Source of the DNA: WHSW01 sp963842795
GTDB lineage: Bacteria; Actinomycetota; Thermoleophilia; Solirubrobacterales; 70-9
Reading direction: 5' to 3'
Length of the DNA: 64,000 bases
NCBI GenBank assembly: GCA_963842795.1
Contig: CAWJHV010000002.1
Span: 1 to 64,000, forward strand
Below the pieces are notes generated by a model. The model ran no database searches. It saw only the letters and a program-made list of their open reading frames with translations, and was not told the DNA's origin. Below, one piece after another: positions 8,645 through 16,288 of the stretch. Within the stretch, counting starts at the first letter, position 1. Every line of letters begins with the position of its first letter. The position numbers and the translations under genes were made by a program.

Positions 8645-9973
8645 ATGCAAGGTGTCTCCGAGACGGCGCCGGCGCGGGCGCGGTGGGCGTGGTCCCCCCG
8701 CCCGCCGCCGGCCGCGATCGCCGCCGGCCTGTGGCTGGCGCTGATCGTCGGCGCCGGCCTCTGGGGCCGGCTGTTGCTCGACCACGGCACGCAACTGTTC
8801 CTCGAGGGGCCGCCGCTGCTGGGTGGCTGGGACTTCCAGCTGACGGCGGGTGCGGTCGCGGCGGTCGCGGTCGCCGCGGTGCTCGTCTACTGGGCGCCGA
8901 GCCTGGTCCGGCGGCTGAGCTGGCCGAGCCTGTTGCTCTGCGCCGCGCTCGCCGCCGCGGTCTGGCCGCTGGCGCTCGCCCTGACCGCGGGCAGTGGCGC
9001 GATCGCATCGCCGCTGAACGACGACCACGAGTACCTGACCGTGATCCCGTTCGTGCACTCGCCGGGCGAGTTCCTGTCCACGTTCACCGACCGCGTCGAC
9101 GCCTACGCGACCCACGTCCGCAGTCACCCGCCGGGGATGGCGCTGATCGTCTTCGGGCTCGATCGCGCCGGGCTCGGCGGGGCGGGCCCGGCGGCGGCGC
9201 TGATCATCGCCCTCGCTGCCACCACCCCGGTGGCGCTGGCGCTTGCCGCCCGCTCGGTCGCCGGCGAGGCCGCCGCCCGCCGCGCCCTCCCCTTCCTCGT
9301 GTTGGGCCCGGCCGCGCTTTGGATCGCGACCAGCGCCGATGCCCTCTACATGGCCGTCGGGGCCTGGGCTGTGGCCCTGATCGTGCTCGCGATCGGCGAC
9401 CACGGCAGGCGCTCGGACGCGCTCGCGCTCGCCGGCGGGTTGCTGTTCGGGATCACCTGCTTTCTCTCCTTCGGGCTCGCCCTGCTGGTGACGATTCCGC
9501 TGGCGGTCGCCTGGGCCGAGCGGCGGGTCCGGCCGCTCGCCGTGGCCGCGGTCGGCGGCGTCGCGGTGGCGCTCGTCTTTCTCGCCGCCGGCTACTGGTG
9601 GCTGGACGGCTTCGCCACGGCCCGCGAGCAGTACCTGGCAACGGTCTCGATCAGCCGCCCATACGGCTACTTCCTGGTCAACAACCTGGCGGCGTTCGCG
9701 ATCGCCGCCGGCCCGGCTTTAGCGATCGCGCTCTGGCGGCTGCGCGATCGGCGTCTCTGGCTGCTCGTCGGAGGCGCGGCGGCGGCGATCGCGATCGCCA
9801 ACCTGAGCGGGATGTCGAAGGGCGAGGTGGAGCGGATCTGGCTTCCCTTCCTGCCCTGGATCATGCTCGCCGCGGCCGCCCTGCCGCAGGGTCTGCGAGC
9901 GCAGCGGACCCTGCTCGCGACCCAGGCGGGCGTTGCGCTCGCCGTCCAGATCGCCGTGGGGACGGTCTGGTGA
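8645..9973 (+). CDS. Polytopic membrane protein, possible GT-C-type glycosyltransferase
   Basis: 442 residues with roughly ten to twelve hydrophobic segments. The first long loop after about residue 115 carries an acidic stretch (NDDHEYLTVIPFVHSPGEF) then SHPPGMALIVFG, which resembles the first extracytoplasmic loop of GT-C lipid-linked glycosyltransferases. That is suggestive only. The ATG at 8645 is the last start before the first membrane helix. Its stop overlaps the GTG of the epimerase gene, so the two are coupled. With the GT2 and DUF2064 genes across the divergent promoter it suggests a cell-surface glycan locus. Confidence 0.75.
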   Translation: MQGVSETAPARARWAWSPRPPPAAIAAGLWLALIVGAGLWGRLLLDHGTQLFLEGPPLLGGWDFQLTAGAVAAVAVAAVLVYWAPSLVRRLSWPSLLLCAALAAAVWPLALALTAGSGAIASPLNDDHEYLTVIPFVHSPGEFLSTFTDRVDAYATHVRSHPPGMALIVFGLDRAGLGGAGPAAALIIALAATTPVALALAARSVAGEAAARRALPFLVLGPAALWIATSADALYMAVGAWAVALIVLAIGDHGRRSDALALAGGLLFGITCFLSFGLALLVTIPLAVAWAERRVRPLAVAAVGGVAVALVFLAAGYWWLDGFATAREQYLATVSISRPYGYFLVNNLAAFAIAAGPALAIALWRLRDRRLWLLVGGAAAAIAIANLSGMSKGEVERIWLPFLPWIMLAAAALPQGLRAQRTLLATQAGVALAVQIAVGTVW

Positions 9974-11046
9974 GCACCCCGGAGCGGATCCTGGTCGTCG
10001 GCGGCGCCGGGTTCGTCGGCTCGCACGTGGTCGACGTGCTGGTCGCCTCCGGGCGCCGCGTGCGCGTGCTCGACTCCCTGCACCCGCTCGCTCACGCCGG
10101 CCGGCCGGACTACCTGAATCCCGAGGCCGAGCACGTGTGGGCCGACGTCCGCGACCGCGACGCGGTGCTGGCGGCGCTCACGGACGTGGACGCGGTCTCA
10201 CACCAGGCGGCCATGGTCGGGCTCGGGATCGACGTCGGCGATCTCCCCGACTACGTCGCCCACAACTGCCTCGGCACCGCGGTCCTGCTCGAGGCGATGC
10301 ACGCCCGGCGGTTCGCCGGCCGGCTGGTGCTCGCCGGCAGCATGGTCGTCTACGGAGAGGGCCGCTACCGGTGCGAGGACCACGGCGTTGTCAGCCCAGG
10401 CCCGCGCTCGATCGAGCGCCTGGCACGCCGCGAGTTTGACCCGGGCTGCCCCGAATGTAGCCGGGCCCTCTCCCCCGCGCCGGTCCCCGAGTCGGCGCCG
10501 CTCGATCCGCGCAGCGTCTACGCGGCGACCAAGCTCCACCAGGAGCACTTGTGCTCGGCTTACGCCCGCGAGACCGGCGCGAGCGCCATCGCGCTTCGCT
10601 ACCACAACGTCTACGGACCGCGAATGCCCCGCGACACGCCCTACGCCGGCGTCGCCAGCATCTTCCGCAGCGCGCTCGAGGCCGGTCGCGGCCCGCGGGT
10701 ATTCGAGGACGGCGGGCAGCTGCGCGACTTTGTCTCCGTGCACGATGTTGCCGTCGCGAACCGGCTCGCGATCGAGGCCCCGGCCGAGCTCGGCGGTGCC
10801 TTCAACATCGCGTCCGGGCGGCCGCGCTCGATCGGGGACCTAGCCACCGGGCTCGCCGACGCGATGGACGGCCGGTGCCCGGAAATCACGGGCGAGTTTC
10901 GCCTCGGCGACGTCCGACATGTGTTCGCGTCGACGGAGCGCGCCCGGGCCGCCCTCGGCTTCGAAGCCCGTGTCGATCTGGGAGCCGGGCTGCGGGAATT
11001 CGCCGCCGCGGGGCTCCGGGATCCGGCCCCGCCCCAGCCGGCCTAG
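9970..11046 (+). CDS. NAD-dependent epimerase/dehydratase, dTDP-L-rhamnose 4-epimerase-like
   Basis: 358 residues, extended SDR. It has GGAGFVGSHVVDVL for NAD binding and the catalytic YxxxK in SVYAATKLHQEH. The insert FDPGCPECSRALSPAPVPES, with a CxxC pair, is characteristic of the dTDP-L-rhamnose 4-epimerase-like branch rather than GalE. It would interconvert a nucleotide sugar for surface polysaccharide, fitting the neighbouring glycosyltransferases. The GTG start overlaps the upstream stop by 4 bp. The exact substrate is inferred from the CPxC insert only. Confidence 0.85.
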   Translation: MSTPERILVVGGAGFVGSHVVDVLVASGRRVRVLDSLHPLAHAGRPDYLNPEAEHVWADVRDRDAVLAALTDVDAVSHQAAMVGLGIDVGDLPDYVAHNCLGTAVLLEAMHARRFAGRLVLAGSMVVYGEGRYRCEDHGVVSPGPRSIERLARREFDPGCPECSRALSPAPVPESAPLDPRSVYAATKLHQEHLCSAYARETGASAIALRYHNVYGPRMPRDTPYAGVASIFRSALEAGRGPRVFEDGGQLRDFVSVHDVAVANRLAIEAPAELGGAFNIASGRPRSIGDLATGLADAMDGRCPEITGEFRLGDVRHVFASTERARAALGFEARVDLGAGLREFAAAGLRDPAPPQPA

Positions 11047-11083
11047 GGTCCGGAAACCCCGCTCGGGATTCCCGCATGGCATT

Positions 11084-11101
11084 TAGTCTGATATAAGACT
11101 A
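11084..11101. promoter_or_regulatory. Candidate MarR operator (perfect dyad TAGTCT-N6-AGACTA)
   Basis: An 18-bp dyad with 6-bp perfect arms and an AT-rich GATATA centre ends 5 bp before the ATG of the MarR gene at 11106. Size, symmetry and position fit a MarR-family autoregulatory operator. The assignment to this regulator is inference from adjacency. Confidence 0.6.
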
Positions 11102-11105
11102 GTTG

Positions 11106-11564
11106 ATGCAAGCGACCGTCAAACCCACGCCGAGCCCCGCCGGGGCCACCCGGGCGAACCTCGGGTTCCTGCTGGCGAAGGCGTCGCAGCGCTGGAACGA
11201 ATTGCTCTACGCGCACTTCAGCGAGCGCGGCTACGGCGAGGTCCGGCCTGCCTACGGCTCGCTCCTCCTCCCCCTGTTCGAGGAGGACGGCCTGCGGATG
11301 GGAGAGCTCGCGCGGCGCGCCCGACTGGCCAAGCAGACGATGACGACGATGGTCCGCCTGCTCGAGCGCGACGGGCTGGTTCGGCGGGGGTCAGACCCCG
11401 AAGACGGACGGGCGAGCCGGATCTACCTGACCGAGCGCTCGCGCAGCTTTCAGCCGGTCGCCGAACGGGTCCTGCGAGAGCTGGACCAGGTCGTCACCAA
11501 GTCCCTGGGCGCGAGGCGCGCCCAACAACTCGCGATCGACCTCAAGGAGGTAAGCGACCTATGA
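11106..11564 (+). CDS. MarR-family transcriptional regulator
   Basis: 152 residues with the MarR winged helix: YGSLLLPLFEEDGLRMGELA (helices 2-3), RARLAKQTMTTMVRLLERDG (recognition helix) and the wing LVRRGSDPEDGRASRIYLTE. ATG at 11106 was preferred to the TTG three bases earlier. A perfect palindrome lies directly upstream. The stop overlaps the ATG of the SRPBCC gene, so regulator and SRPBCC protein are made together and are probably controlled by the same ligand-responsive repression. Confidence 0.92.
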   Translation: MQATVKPTPSPAGATRANLGFLLAKASQRWNELLYAHFSERGYGEVRPAYGSLLLPLFEEDGLRMGELARRARLAKQTMTTMVRLLERDGLVRRGSDPEDGRASRIYLTERSRSFQPVAERVLRELDQVVTKSLGARRAQQLAIDLKEVSDL

Positions 11565-11950
11565 AAAGCCGCACTGTCACGACCGTCCTCCCCGCCCCGA
11601 AGGGCGAGGTCTTCGCCTACATGGCGAAGATCGAGAACCTGCCCGAGTGGGCGACGGAGTTCGCGCGCGAGCTGCGTCGCGACGAGGACGGCTACACCGT
11701 GGTCAACAACCTGGGCGAGTTCCGGTTTGAGATCCGCGCCGACGAATCGACGGGCGTGATCGACATGCTCGCGGGCCCCACTGCCGACGAGCTGGCCGTG
11801 TTCCCGACCCGAGTCGTTCAGCTTGCCGACGGGCTCACCGCGTACTCGTTCACGATGTTCCAGGCCACGGAGATGCCCGACGAGCTGTTCGATGGCCAGT
11901 ACCAGTCACTACAGCGCGAGTTCGCCAACATCGAGGCACGGTTCGCATAG
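11561..11950 (+). CDS. SRPBCC (START/Bet v1-like) family protein
   Basis: 129 residues: TTVLPAPKGEVFAYMAKIEN, then LPEWATEFARELRR and a C-terminal amphipathic helix (SLQREFANIEARFA) match the polyketide-cyclase/START-like SRPBCC fold, which binds hydrophobic ligands in a deep pocket. A strong AAGGAGG lies about 10 bp upstream of the ATG, inside the end of the MarR gene. Its coupling to a MarR regulator suggests handling of a lipophilic compound, but the ligand cannot be predicted. Confidence 0.85.
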   Translation: MKSRTVTTVLPAPKGEVFAYMAKIENLPEWATEFARELRRDEDGYTVVNNLGEFRFEIRADESTGVIDMLAGPTADELAVFPTRVVQLADGLTAYSFTMFQATEMPDELFDGQYQSLQREFANIEARFA

Positions 11951-11969
11951 CGGCTCCTCCAGACAGCGA

Positions 11970-12407
11970 TCAAGGCCTCGGCTCGCCCTCCGGATCGAGT
12001 ACCCACCAGTAGCCGCCATTGAGATTCACGTCGTGGCAGAAGACCTCATCGCGCCCCTCGTGGGCGTAAACGTAAAGCGGCCTCCCCGCATAGGTCACCT
12101 GGCGGTCGCCGTTGCGACGCCTCGCGCTGCCGAGTAGGTCCGGATCGACCCCACGACCCGCCTTCGGCCGCCCGTGCGTCAGTACTGGTGGCCACGCCTT
12201 CGCACAGCGGCCGTAGCAGCGTGACTTGTTGCGCTCGTCGTTTTCGAACATGTAGATCGCCTGGCGACCGGGCGCCCAGATCATTTGGCCGAAGTCCGAC
12301 CCGCGGGCCGTGATCTGGGTGCCGTCAGCCGCTGCAGGGGGGGCGCCGGTCGCGGCCAAGAGCAACCCAAGCGCAGCGACCGCCCAGGCCGAGCGGCGGC
12401 GGCTCAT
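11970..12407 (-). CDS. Secreted Yx(FWY)xxD-motif protein (COG4315), downstream paralog
   Basis: 145 residues with a Sec signal peptide (RRRSAWAVAALGLLLAATG, cleavage near AAADG). It carries two copies of the secreted repeat PF03640: AIYMFENDERNKSRCYGRCA followed by KAWPPVLT, and RPLYVYAHEGRDEVFCHDVN. Conserved cysteines suggest disulfides in the extracytoplasmic domain. Start chosen by the ATGA overlap with the upstream paralog at 12404-12407. Unlike its neighbour it has no lipobox, so it may be released. Function of the family is unknown. Confidence 0.85.
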   Translation of the reverse strand: MSRRRSAWAVAALGLLLAATGAPPAAADGTQITARGSDFGQMIWAPGRQAIYMFENDERNKSRCYGRCAKAWPPVLTHGRPKAGRGVDPDLLGSARRRNGDRQVTYAGRPLYVYAHEGRDEVFCHDVNLNGGYWWVLDPEGEPRP

Positions 12408-12943
12408 GTGAGCGGCTCGCCGTCGCGGCCGACTACCCACCAGAAACCGCCATTTAGGTCCACGTTGTGGCAGCGGACCTCGCCGGGCGGCTCGTGGGCG
12501 TAGTAGTAGAGCGGCCTGCCGCCGTAAGTGATCTGGGTTTCCCCGTCGCGGCGCTCGGTGGTGCCGAGCAGCGAACCGTCGACACCCTTCCCGGCCGCCG
12601 GCTCATCGGGGGTGAGCACGGGCGGCCAAGCCGCCGCGCATTCGTCGTAACAGGTGCTCTCCTCGCTTGTGTCGCGCTCGAACACGTAGATCGCCTGCTC
12701 ATTCTCGTCATAGAGCATCTGGCCGAACTCCGAATCGCCCAGCACCAGCTTGGTGCCCTTCGCGACCTCGTCCTTCGCGATCCCGCCGCCCTGCTCGGGT
12801 GTCTCCTCGCTCGCCACGGCTTCCGCCTCGGCCGCCGACGTCGCGGGCGTGGTCTCGCCGCCGTCGTCCTCGCCGCACCCCGCGGCTACAACGACGAGGC
12901 CGATCAGCAGCTGAAGCGCGACCGGCTTCACGTCGGCCAGCAT
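12404..12943 (-). CDS. Yx(FWY)xxD-motif lipoprotein (COG4315)
   Basis: 179 residues. The signal sequence ends in VVVAAGC with the lipobox Cys23, followed by an acidic low-complexity linker to about residue 60. Then come two PF03640 repeats: AIYVFERDTSEESTCYDECA plus AAWPPVLT, and RPLYYYAHEPPGEVRCHNVD plus LNGGFWWV. ATG at 12943 is preferred to TTG at 12952. It is the first gene of a two-gene unit with a paralog that overlaps by 4 bp. The tandem of anchored and soluble forms is common in Actinobacteria, but the role is unassigned. Confidence 0.87.
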   Translation of the reverse strand: MLADVKPVALQLLIGLVVVAAGCGEDDGGETTPATSAAEAEAVASEETPEQGGGIAKDEVAKGTKLVLGDSEFGQMLYDENEQAIYVFERDTSEESTCYDECAAAWPPVLTPDEPAAGKGVDGSLLGTTERRDGETQITYGGRPLYYYAHEPPGEVRCHNVDLNGGFWWVVGRDGEPLT

Positions 12944-12952
12944 CGCACTCAA

Positions 12953-13102
12953 CCCTTACGTAGCAATTACGACTCGTGCGCTCACGGGTCAACACCGGGT
13001 CAACAGGACGTCGGGAAATAGCCGCGAATCAGCTCCCCCGTGGGTCAGGAGAAACTGCGGATTTCCAGGGATAACAGCGATCACCCGTGAATACCGGAAG
13101 AT
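12953..13102. other. Intergenic region with tandem GGGTCAACA repeat
   Basis: Upstream region of the lipoprotein genes, running into the tRNA-like remnant at 13103. It contains two adjacent copies of CGGGTCAACA near 12985-13006, a possible regulator site. No gene is visible. Confidence 0.4.
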
Positions 13103-13155
13103 GCCGGAGCAGAATCATAATCCGCGTGTCGGGGGTTCGAGTCCCTCCTCCGGCA
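13103..13155 (+). other. tRNA-like remnant with CAT anticodon, lacking the D arm
   Basis: The 3' half is that of a normal tRNA: anticodon stem 13109-13113/13121-13125 (one A-C mismatch), 7-base loop with CAT at 13116-13118, 5-base variable region, T arm GGGGG-TTCGAGT-CCCTC, 3' acceptor strand CTCCGGC at 13148-13154 and discriminator A. GCCGGAG at 13103-13109 pairs perfectly with the 3' acceptor strand, but only about 53 nt separate the ends, so the D arm is absent. An intrinsic terminator follows. It is either an attachment-site copy of a tRNA 3' end or a tRNA gene that suffered a deletion. Confidence 0.6.
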
Positions 13156-13156
13156 T
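13131..13156 (+). repeat. Direct repeat copy 1 (tRNA T arm/acceptor, candidate att)
   Basis: This 26-nt stretch recurs at 28002-28027 in the same orientation with a single mismatch (G to A in the acceptor strand). Both copies are tRNA 3' ends without a proper 5' half. A tyrosine recombinase gene lies 130 bp to the right. Confidence 0.6.
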
Positions 13157-13165
13157 TCATGAAAG

Positions 13166-13187
13166 CCCCGCAAAAGCGGGGTTTTCT
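13166..13187 (+). terminator. Intrinsic terminator after the tRNA-like remnant
   Basis: Six-bp stem CCCCGC/GCGGGG with an AAAA loop (13166-13181), followed by TTTTCTT. A textbook intrinsic terminator 10 bp after the tRNA-like 3' end, consistent with a formerly transcribed tRNA gene. Confidence 0.8.
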
Positions 13188-13287
13188 TCTGGCCGAATAC
13201 TGAGCCGTGTGTCCAAAATCACTCCCCGGGGCAACGCCTGGGGCAACACGCCGCAGGCGCGTGCGCACAGAGAGACGCGGGGGCCCC

Positions 13288-13947
13288 TCAGAGCCGATGC
13301 GACAGCGCGGCCGTCGCCGAGACGGTCGGCGCTGGTCGACGGTGGATGGTGCTTACGATCTCCTCCGTGTCAATCCCCTGGAGGTAGACGCTCGTTACGC
13401 CGAGGTTGGCGTGACCGAGCTGGCGCTGAATGACGTTCAGCGGCACCCCTTCTCGCGCCATCTCCACGGCGTGCGCATTGCGTAGCTGGTGCGGCGCGAA
13501 CCGGCGACGAACGCCGGCCTGGGCAGCGACCCGCCGCAGGTTCTGGCGAGCAGCACTGTCCGTCCAGGGTCGGCCGGCCGCCGGCGCGCTGATCGCGCAC
13601 AGAAGTGGTCCGACCGGAAGCGTTTGGCGGAGTTCGAGCCAACCGACGAGCTGACCCCATCCCCAGTCGTCCATACCGACCTCGCGACGCTTCCCGCCCT
13701 TGCCACTACGAACCAGCAACGAGCCCCGCGAACTCTCGAGGTCAGTCTCGGCGAGCGCCAGCGCCTCGGAGATCCGAAGGCCCGCCCGCCACATGATCAC
13801 GATCAGCGTCCGCAGCCTCATTGCGTAGGGCGACTCGCCGGCCGTCTTCATGACGGCAACGATCTCCTCTATGCGAGGCGGATCGGCGGGGAAGCGACGC
13901 CCCGCGGTCGACCGGCGTGCAGTGGGCAGCTTCCTGGTCTCCTCCAT
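13288..13947 (-). CDS. Tyrosine recombinase/integrase (XerC/D-like, catalytic domain only)
   Basis: 219 residues comprising essentially the phage-integrase catalytic domain. Catalytic set: Arg58 (RAGLRISEAL), Lys83 (SGKGGKRRE), His153 and Arg156 (HQLR), His179 (QLGHA) and Tyr188 (TSVYLQGI). All are present, so activity is plausible. The usual N-terminal SAM-like core-binding domain is missing (typical length about 300). The ATG has a strong GAAGGAGG a few bases upstream, so the short form is translated as such. It is transcribed towards the adjacent tRNA 3' end, the usual arrangement for integrases that target tRNA genes. Confidence 0.88.
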   Translation of the reverse strand: MEETRKLPTARRSTAGRRFPADPPRIEEIVAVMKTAGESPYAMRLRTLIVIMWRAGLRISEALALAETDLESSRGSLLVRSGKGGKRREVGMDDWGWGQLVGWLELRQTLPVGPLLCAISAPAAGRPWTDSAARQNLRRVAAQAGVRRRFAPHQLRNAHAVEMAREGVPLNVIQRQLGHANLGVTSVYLQGIDTEEIVSTIHRRPAPTVSATAALSHRL

Positions 13948-14059
13948 GAGGACCTCCTTCGATTGGGAGAAGGAGCCTCGATGGGCGACCAGGGCAGGTC
14001 AACGAAAATGGGGCTATTCCGCATGGAATGCGGACCTTTCGCGAGATACTTCGCCGGAA

Positions 14060-14503
14060 ATGTCACAGGAGAACGTGGAGATCGTTCGAGGGCTTCAACC
14101 CGGCCCGGACGTCGACCTCACGGAACTGTTCGTAGTTGGGAGGGACGACGCCGAGGTCGAGGCTGCGGTGGCCGCCGCAGCGCCGGCATTCACCGATGAC
14201 TTTGTCTGCATCTTTCACGCCCTCTCGGAGGAGCCTCGCTTCGGGATCGACGGGTTACGTCGGAGCTGGTTGGACTGGCTCGCGCCCTGGGAGAGCTATC
14301 GCACCGAGATCAAGGAGCTCGTCGACGCGGGAGATCGAGTCGTCGTTGTCAGTCGCGACTTCGGACGTCGTCCAGGAATGGACCTCGAAGTGCATTTCGA
14401 TGGCTGCGCGGTCTGGACCGTTCGTGACGCCAAGATCGCGCGCGCGGAGTTCTTCCCCACCGATCGCGCGGCGGCCTTCGAGGCGGCCGGCCTGGCGCTA
14501 TAG
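14060..14503 (+). CDS. SnoaL-like/NTF2-fold protein
   Basis: 147 residues starting MSQENVEIVR, a beginning common in Solirubrobacterales SnoaL-like proteins. The NTF2-like cone is indicated by EEPRFGIDGLRRSWLDWLAP, SYRTEIKELVDAGDRVVVVS and the final strand AKIARAEFFPTDRAAAFEAA. Such proteins may be hydrolases, isomerases or ligand binders, and specific activity cannot be assigned. An ATG follows the ribosome-site-like GCCGGAAA only weakly. Confidence 0.8.
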   Translation: MSQENVEIVRGLQPGPDVDLTELFVVGRDDAEVEAAVAAAAPAFTDDFVCIFHALSEEPRFGIDGLRRSWLDWLAPWESYRTEIKELVDAGDRVVVVSRDFGRRPGMDLEVHFDGCAVWTVRDAKIARAEFFPTDRAAAFEAAGLAL

Positions 14504-14614
14504 CGAAAAGTCACGCTTCGGACGAAAGGCGTAAGACTGGTTCGCGGCGATCCGCCGCTTTCGGAGTTCCGCACCCAGTTCTCGATAGCAGGCGTCCGCC
14601 CGTCTCCTCGCCAT
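14498..14614 (-). pseudogene. Possible N-terminal fragment of an HTH (XRE-type) regulator
   Basis: A 38-codon frame too short to stand alone encodes MARRRADACYRELG followed by AELRKRRIAAN, which resembles the first helix of actinobacterial XRE-type regulators, then changes to unrelated sequence before a stop that overlaps the end of the SnoaL-like gene. No ribosome-binding site is evident. I read it as a remnant, at low confidence. Confidence 0.25.
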
Positions 14615-14714
14615 GTGGACGACCGTACGGGCGACACCCTCGCCATTTCACCTGCCACGCGCCAAAGTCAGCCCAAGGGATTAATGCACGCCACGGTGTG
14701 CACCCCTGGCACAG

Positions 14715-15848
14715 TCAGGCGAGGCCGGCGATTTTCGGCACGAGGTCGGCGGGCCTCGGCAGCGTCGCGATCTCGTCGGCCACCTCGGAGGCGGCCCGGC
14801 CCAGCCCCGGGTCGGTGAGCAGGCGGTCGATCAGCTCCGCGTCCACCTGATCCGGCTCCGAACGCAGACCGAGCCCGCGCCGCGCCACGGCGTCCGCGTT
14901 CATGTACTGGTCGGCGCCGTGCGGCAGCACGAGCTGCGTGACTCCGGCGTCGATCGCGGTCAGCGTCGAGCCGGCCCCGCCGTGGTGCACCAGCGCCGCG
15001 CAGGTCGGCAGCAGCGCGGACAGCGGCACCCACCCGGCCGCCCGCACGTTGTCCGGCAGTTCTCCCAGTGGCGACGGGTCCGCGTCGCCGAGGGCGAGTA
15101 CGAACTCGGCGTCCAGATGCCGTGCCACGTCGACGAGTTTGGTTAACGACGTGAGCGCGCCGACCTGGGTCAGCACCGTGCCGAGTGTCACCGCGACGCG
15201 CGGGCGCGCGGGCCGTTCGAGCACCCACTCGGGCAGCACGCCGCCTCCGTTGTACGGCACGTACCGCATCGGCCAGCCGCGCACCGGCCGGTCGACCATG
15301 CTCGGCGGCGCCACGTCGATCGACTCGCGCACCTCGGGAAACCCTTGCACGCCATGCCGTTCGCGTTCCTCGACCATCTTCTTGAAGATCGCCTCGGTCA
15401 TCGACGCCTCGTCGGCGAACCCGAAGCCGTGCGACACGGCCGGCACGCCGAGCTTCGCGGCGACCAGCGGCCCGGTGCCCTCCATCGACGAGTACACGAC
15501 CACGTCCGGCCGCCACGATTCGGCCGCCGACACGGTCAGGTCCACCGACACGCCGGACAACTTGGCGAAGATCGCGCCGACGAACTCCAACCCCTTCTCG
15601 GTGTCGACGTCAGTGCTGTAGTCGAACTCCTCGGGTTGCTCGCTGGCCGCCTGCTGGAACACCGCGCCGATGTCGACACCCGGCGCGGTGTCCACGACGT
15701 GCAGGCCGGCGTTCGCGGCCTCCTTGCCGCCCGCGGTCGCCACCAGCACCTCGTGGCCGGCGGCACGCAGCGCGTGTGCTAGGGAGATCGTCGGGAACAC
15801 ATGGCCAAGACCGGGGGAGGTCGCGAAGAGTGCGCGCACGATTCCCAT
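14715..15848 (-). CDS. Family 1 glycosyltransferase (MGT/EryCIII-like)
   Basis: 377 residues, GT-B fold. The N-terminal domain starts MGIVRALFATSPGLGHVFP, with the histidine of the GLGHVFP motif positioned as the usual catalytic base. The C-terminal domain has the donor-binding signature WVPLSALLPTCAALVHHGG followed by LPHGADQYMNADAVARRGLG. This is the antibiotic/macrolide and secondary-metabolite glycosyltransferase family, using NDP-sugars on small aglycones. No biosynthetic genes surround it, so it may act in self-protection or xenobiotic glycosylation. It stands alone in the accessory region. Confidence 0.88.
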   Translation of the reverse strand: MGIVRALFATSPGLGHVFPTISLAHALRAAGHEVLVATAGGKEAANAGLHVVDTAPGVDIGAVFQQAASEQPEEFDYSTDVDTEKGLEFVGAIFAKLSGVSVDLTVSAAESWRPDVVVYSSMEGTGPLVAAKLGVPAVSHGFGFADEASMTEAIFKKMVEERERHGVQGFPEVRESIDVAPPSMVDRPVRGWPMRYVPYNGGGVLPEWVLERPARPRVAVTLGTVLTQVGALTSLTKLVDVARHLDAEFVLALGDADPSPLGELPDNVRAAGWVPLSALLPTCAALVHHGGAGSTLTAIDAGVTQLVLPHGADQYMNADAVARRGLGLRSEPDQVDAELIDRLLTDPGLGRAASEVADEIATLPRPADLVPKIAGLA

Positions 15849-15985
15849 TTAACACGCGATCCCCGCCGACCGCCCCGACTGGATTCCGCCTGACGCGGCG
15901 GAGTAGCGCTTTGGACGACAAGTGCATCGGATCGTCGCGCTCCTTGAGATCGAAAATCAGGAGTCGGCGTGGTGCCGCTGACGGC

Positions 15986-16288
15986 TCAGTCAACTTCGGC
16001 GATGAGAACGGTCGCGCCGCCGGTCGCGTAGTTGGGCACGTCCTCGCCTGGCGCGCGGCCTTCCGGCGTCGCCCTCGACGCGTGCAACTCCTCCTCGTTG
16101 TCGAAATAGAGCTCGACGACGCGGTAGTACGGCGGCGCACTACCGTCGGTGGTCCCCACGACCAGCGCCTTCTCGAAGCGGCGCAGGTTCGGCATCGCCT
16201 TGACGAGCGGGATGTGGACGTCGTCGAAGTGCCGCTCGAACGCCGCGGGATCGTCGGGATGGCCGTACAGGACGGTGATCTTGATCAT
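15986..16288 (-). CDS. EthD-family protein
   Basis: 100 residues forming a dimeric alpha/beta-barrel-type EthD domain: MIKITVLYGHPDDPAAFERH, then FDDVHIPLVKAMPNLRRFE, YYRVVELYFDNEEELHASRA. The ATG at 16288 matches the family start exactly; a longer upstream frame is not supported. EthD proteins occur with degradation clusters or as small ligand-binding reductase-like proteins; no partner is adjacent here. Confidence 0.88.
   Translation of the reverse strand: MIKITVLYGHPDDPAAFERHFDDVHIPLVKAMPNLRRFEKALVVGTTDGSAPPYYRVVELYFDNEEELHASRATPEGRAPGEDVPNYATGGATVLIAEVD

Noticed and set aside
8446..9969. Long frame reading into the epimerase from 8446
   Set aside because: A low-complexity shadow of the membrane-protein gene; the epimerase starts at the coupled GTG at 9970.
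13029..13268. Minus-strand frame containing GGGTRTPDTRIM
   Set aside because: This is the well-known spurious translation antisense to a tRNA CAT-anticodon arm and T arm; the strand matches the tRNA-like remnant at 13103, so it is not a gene.
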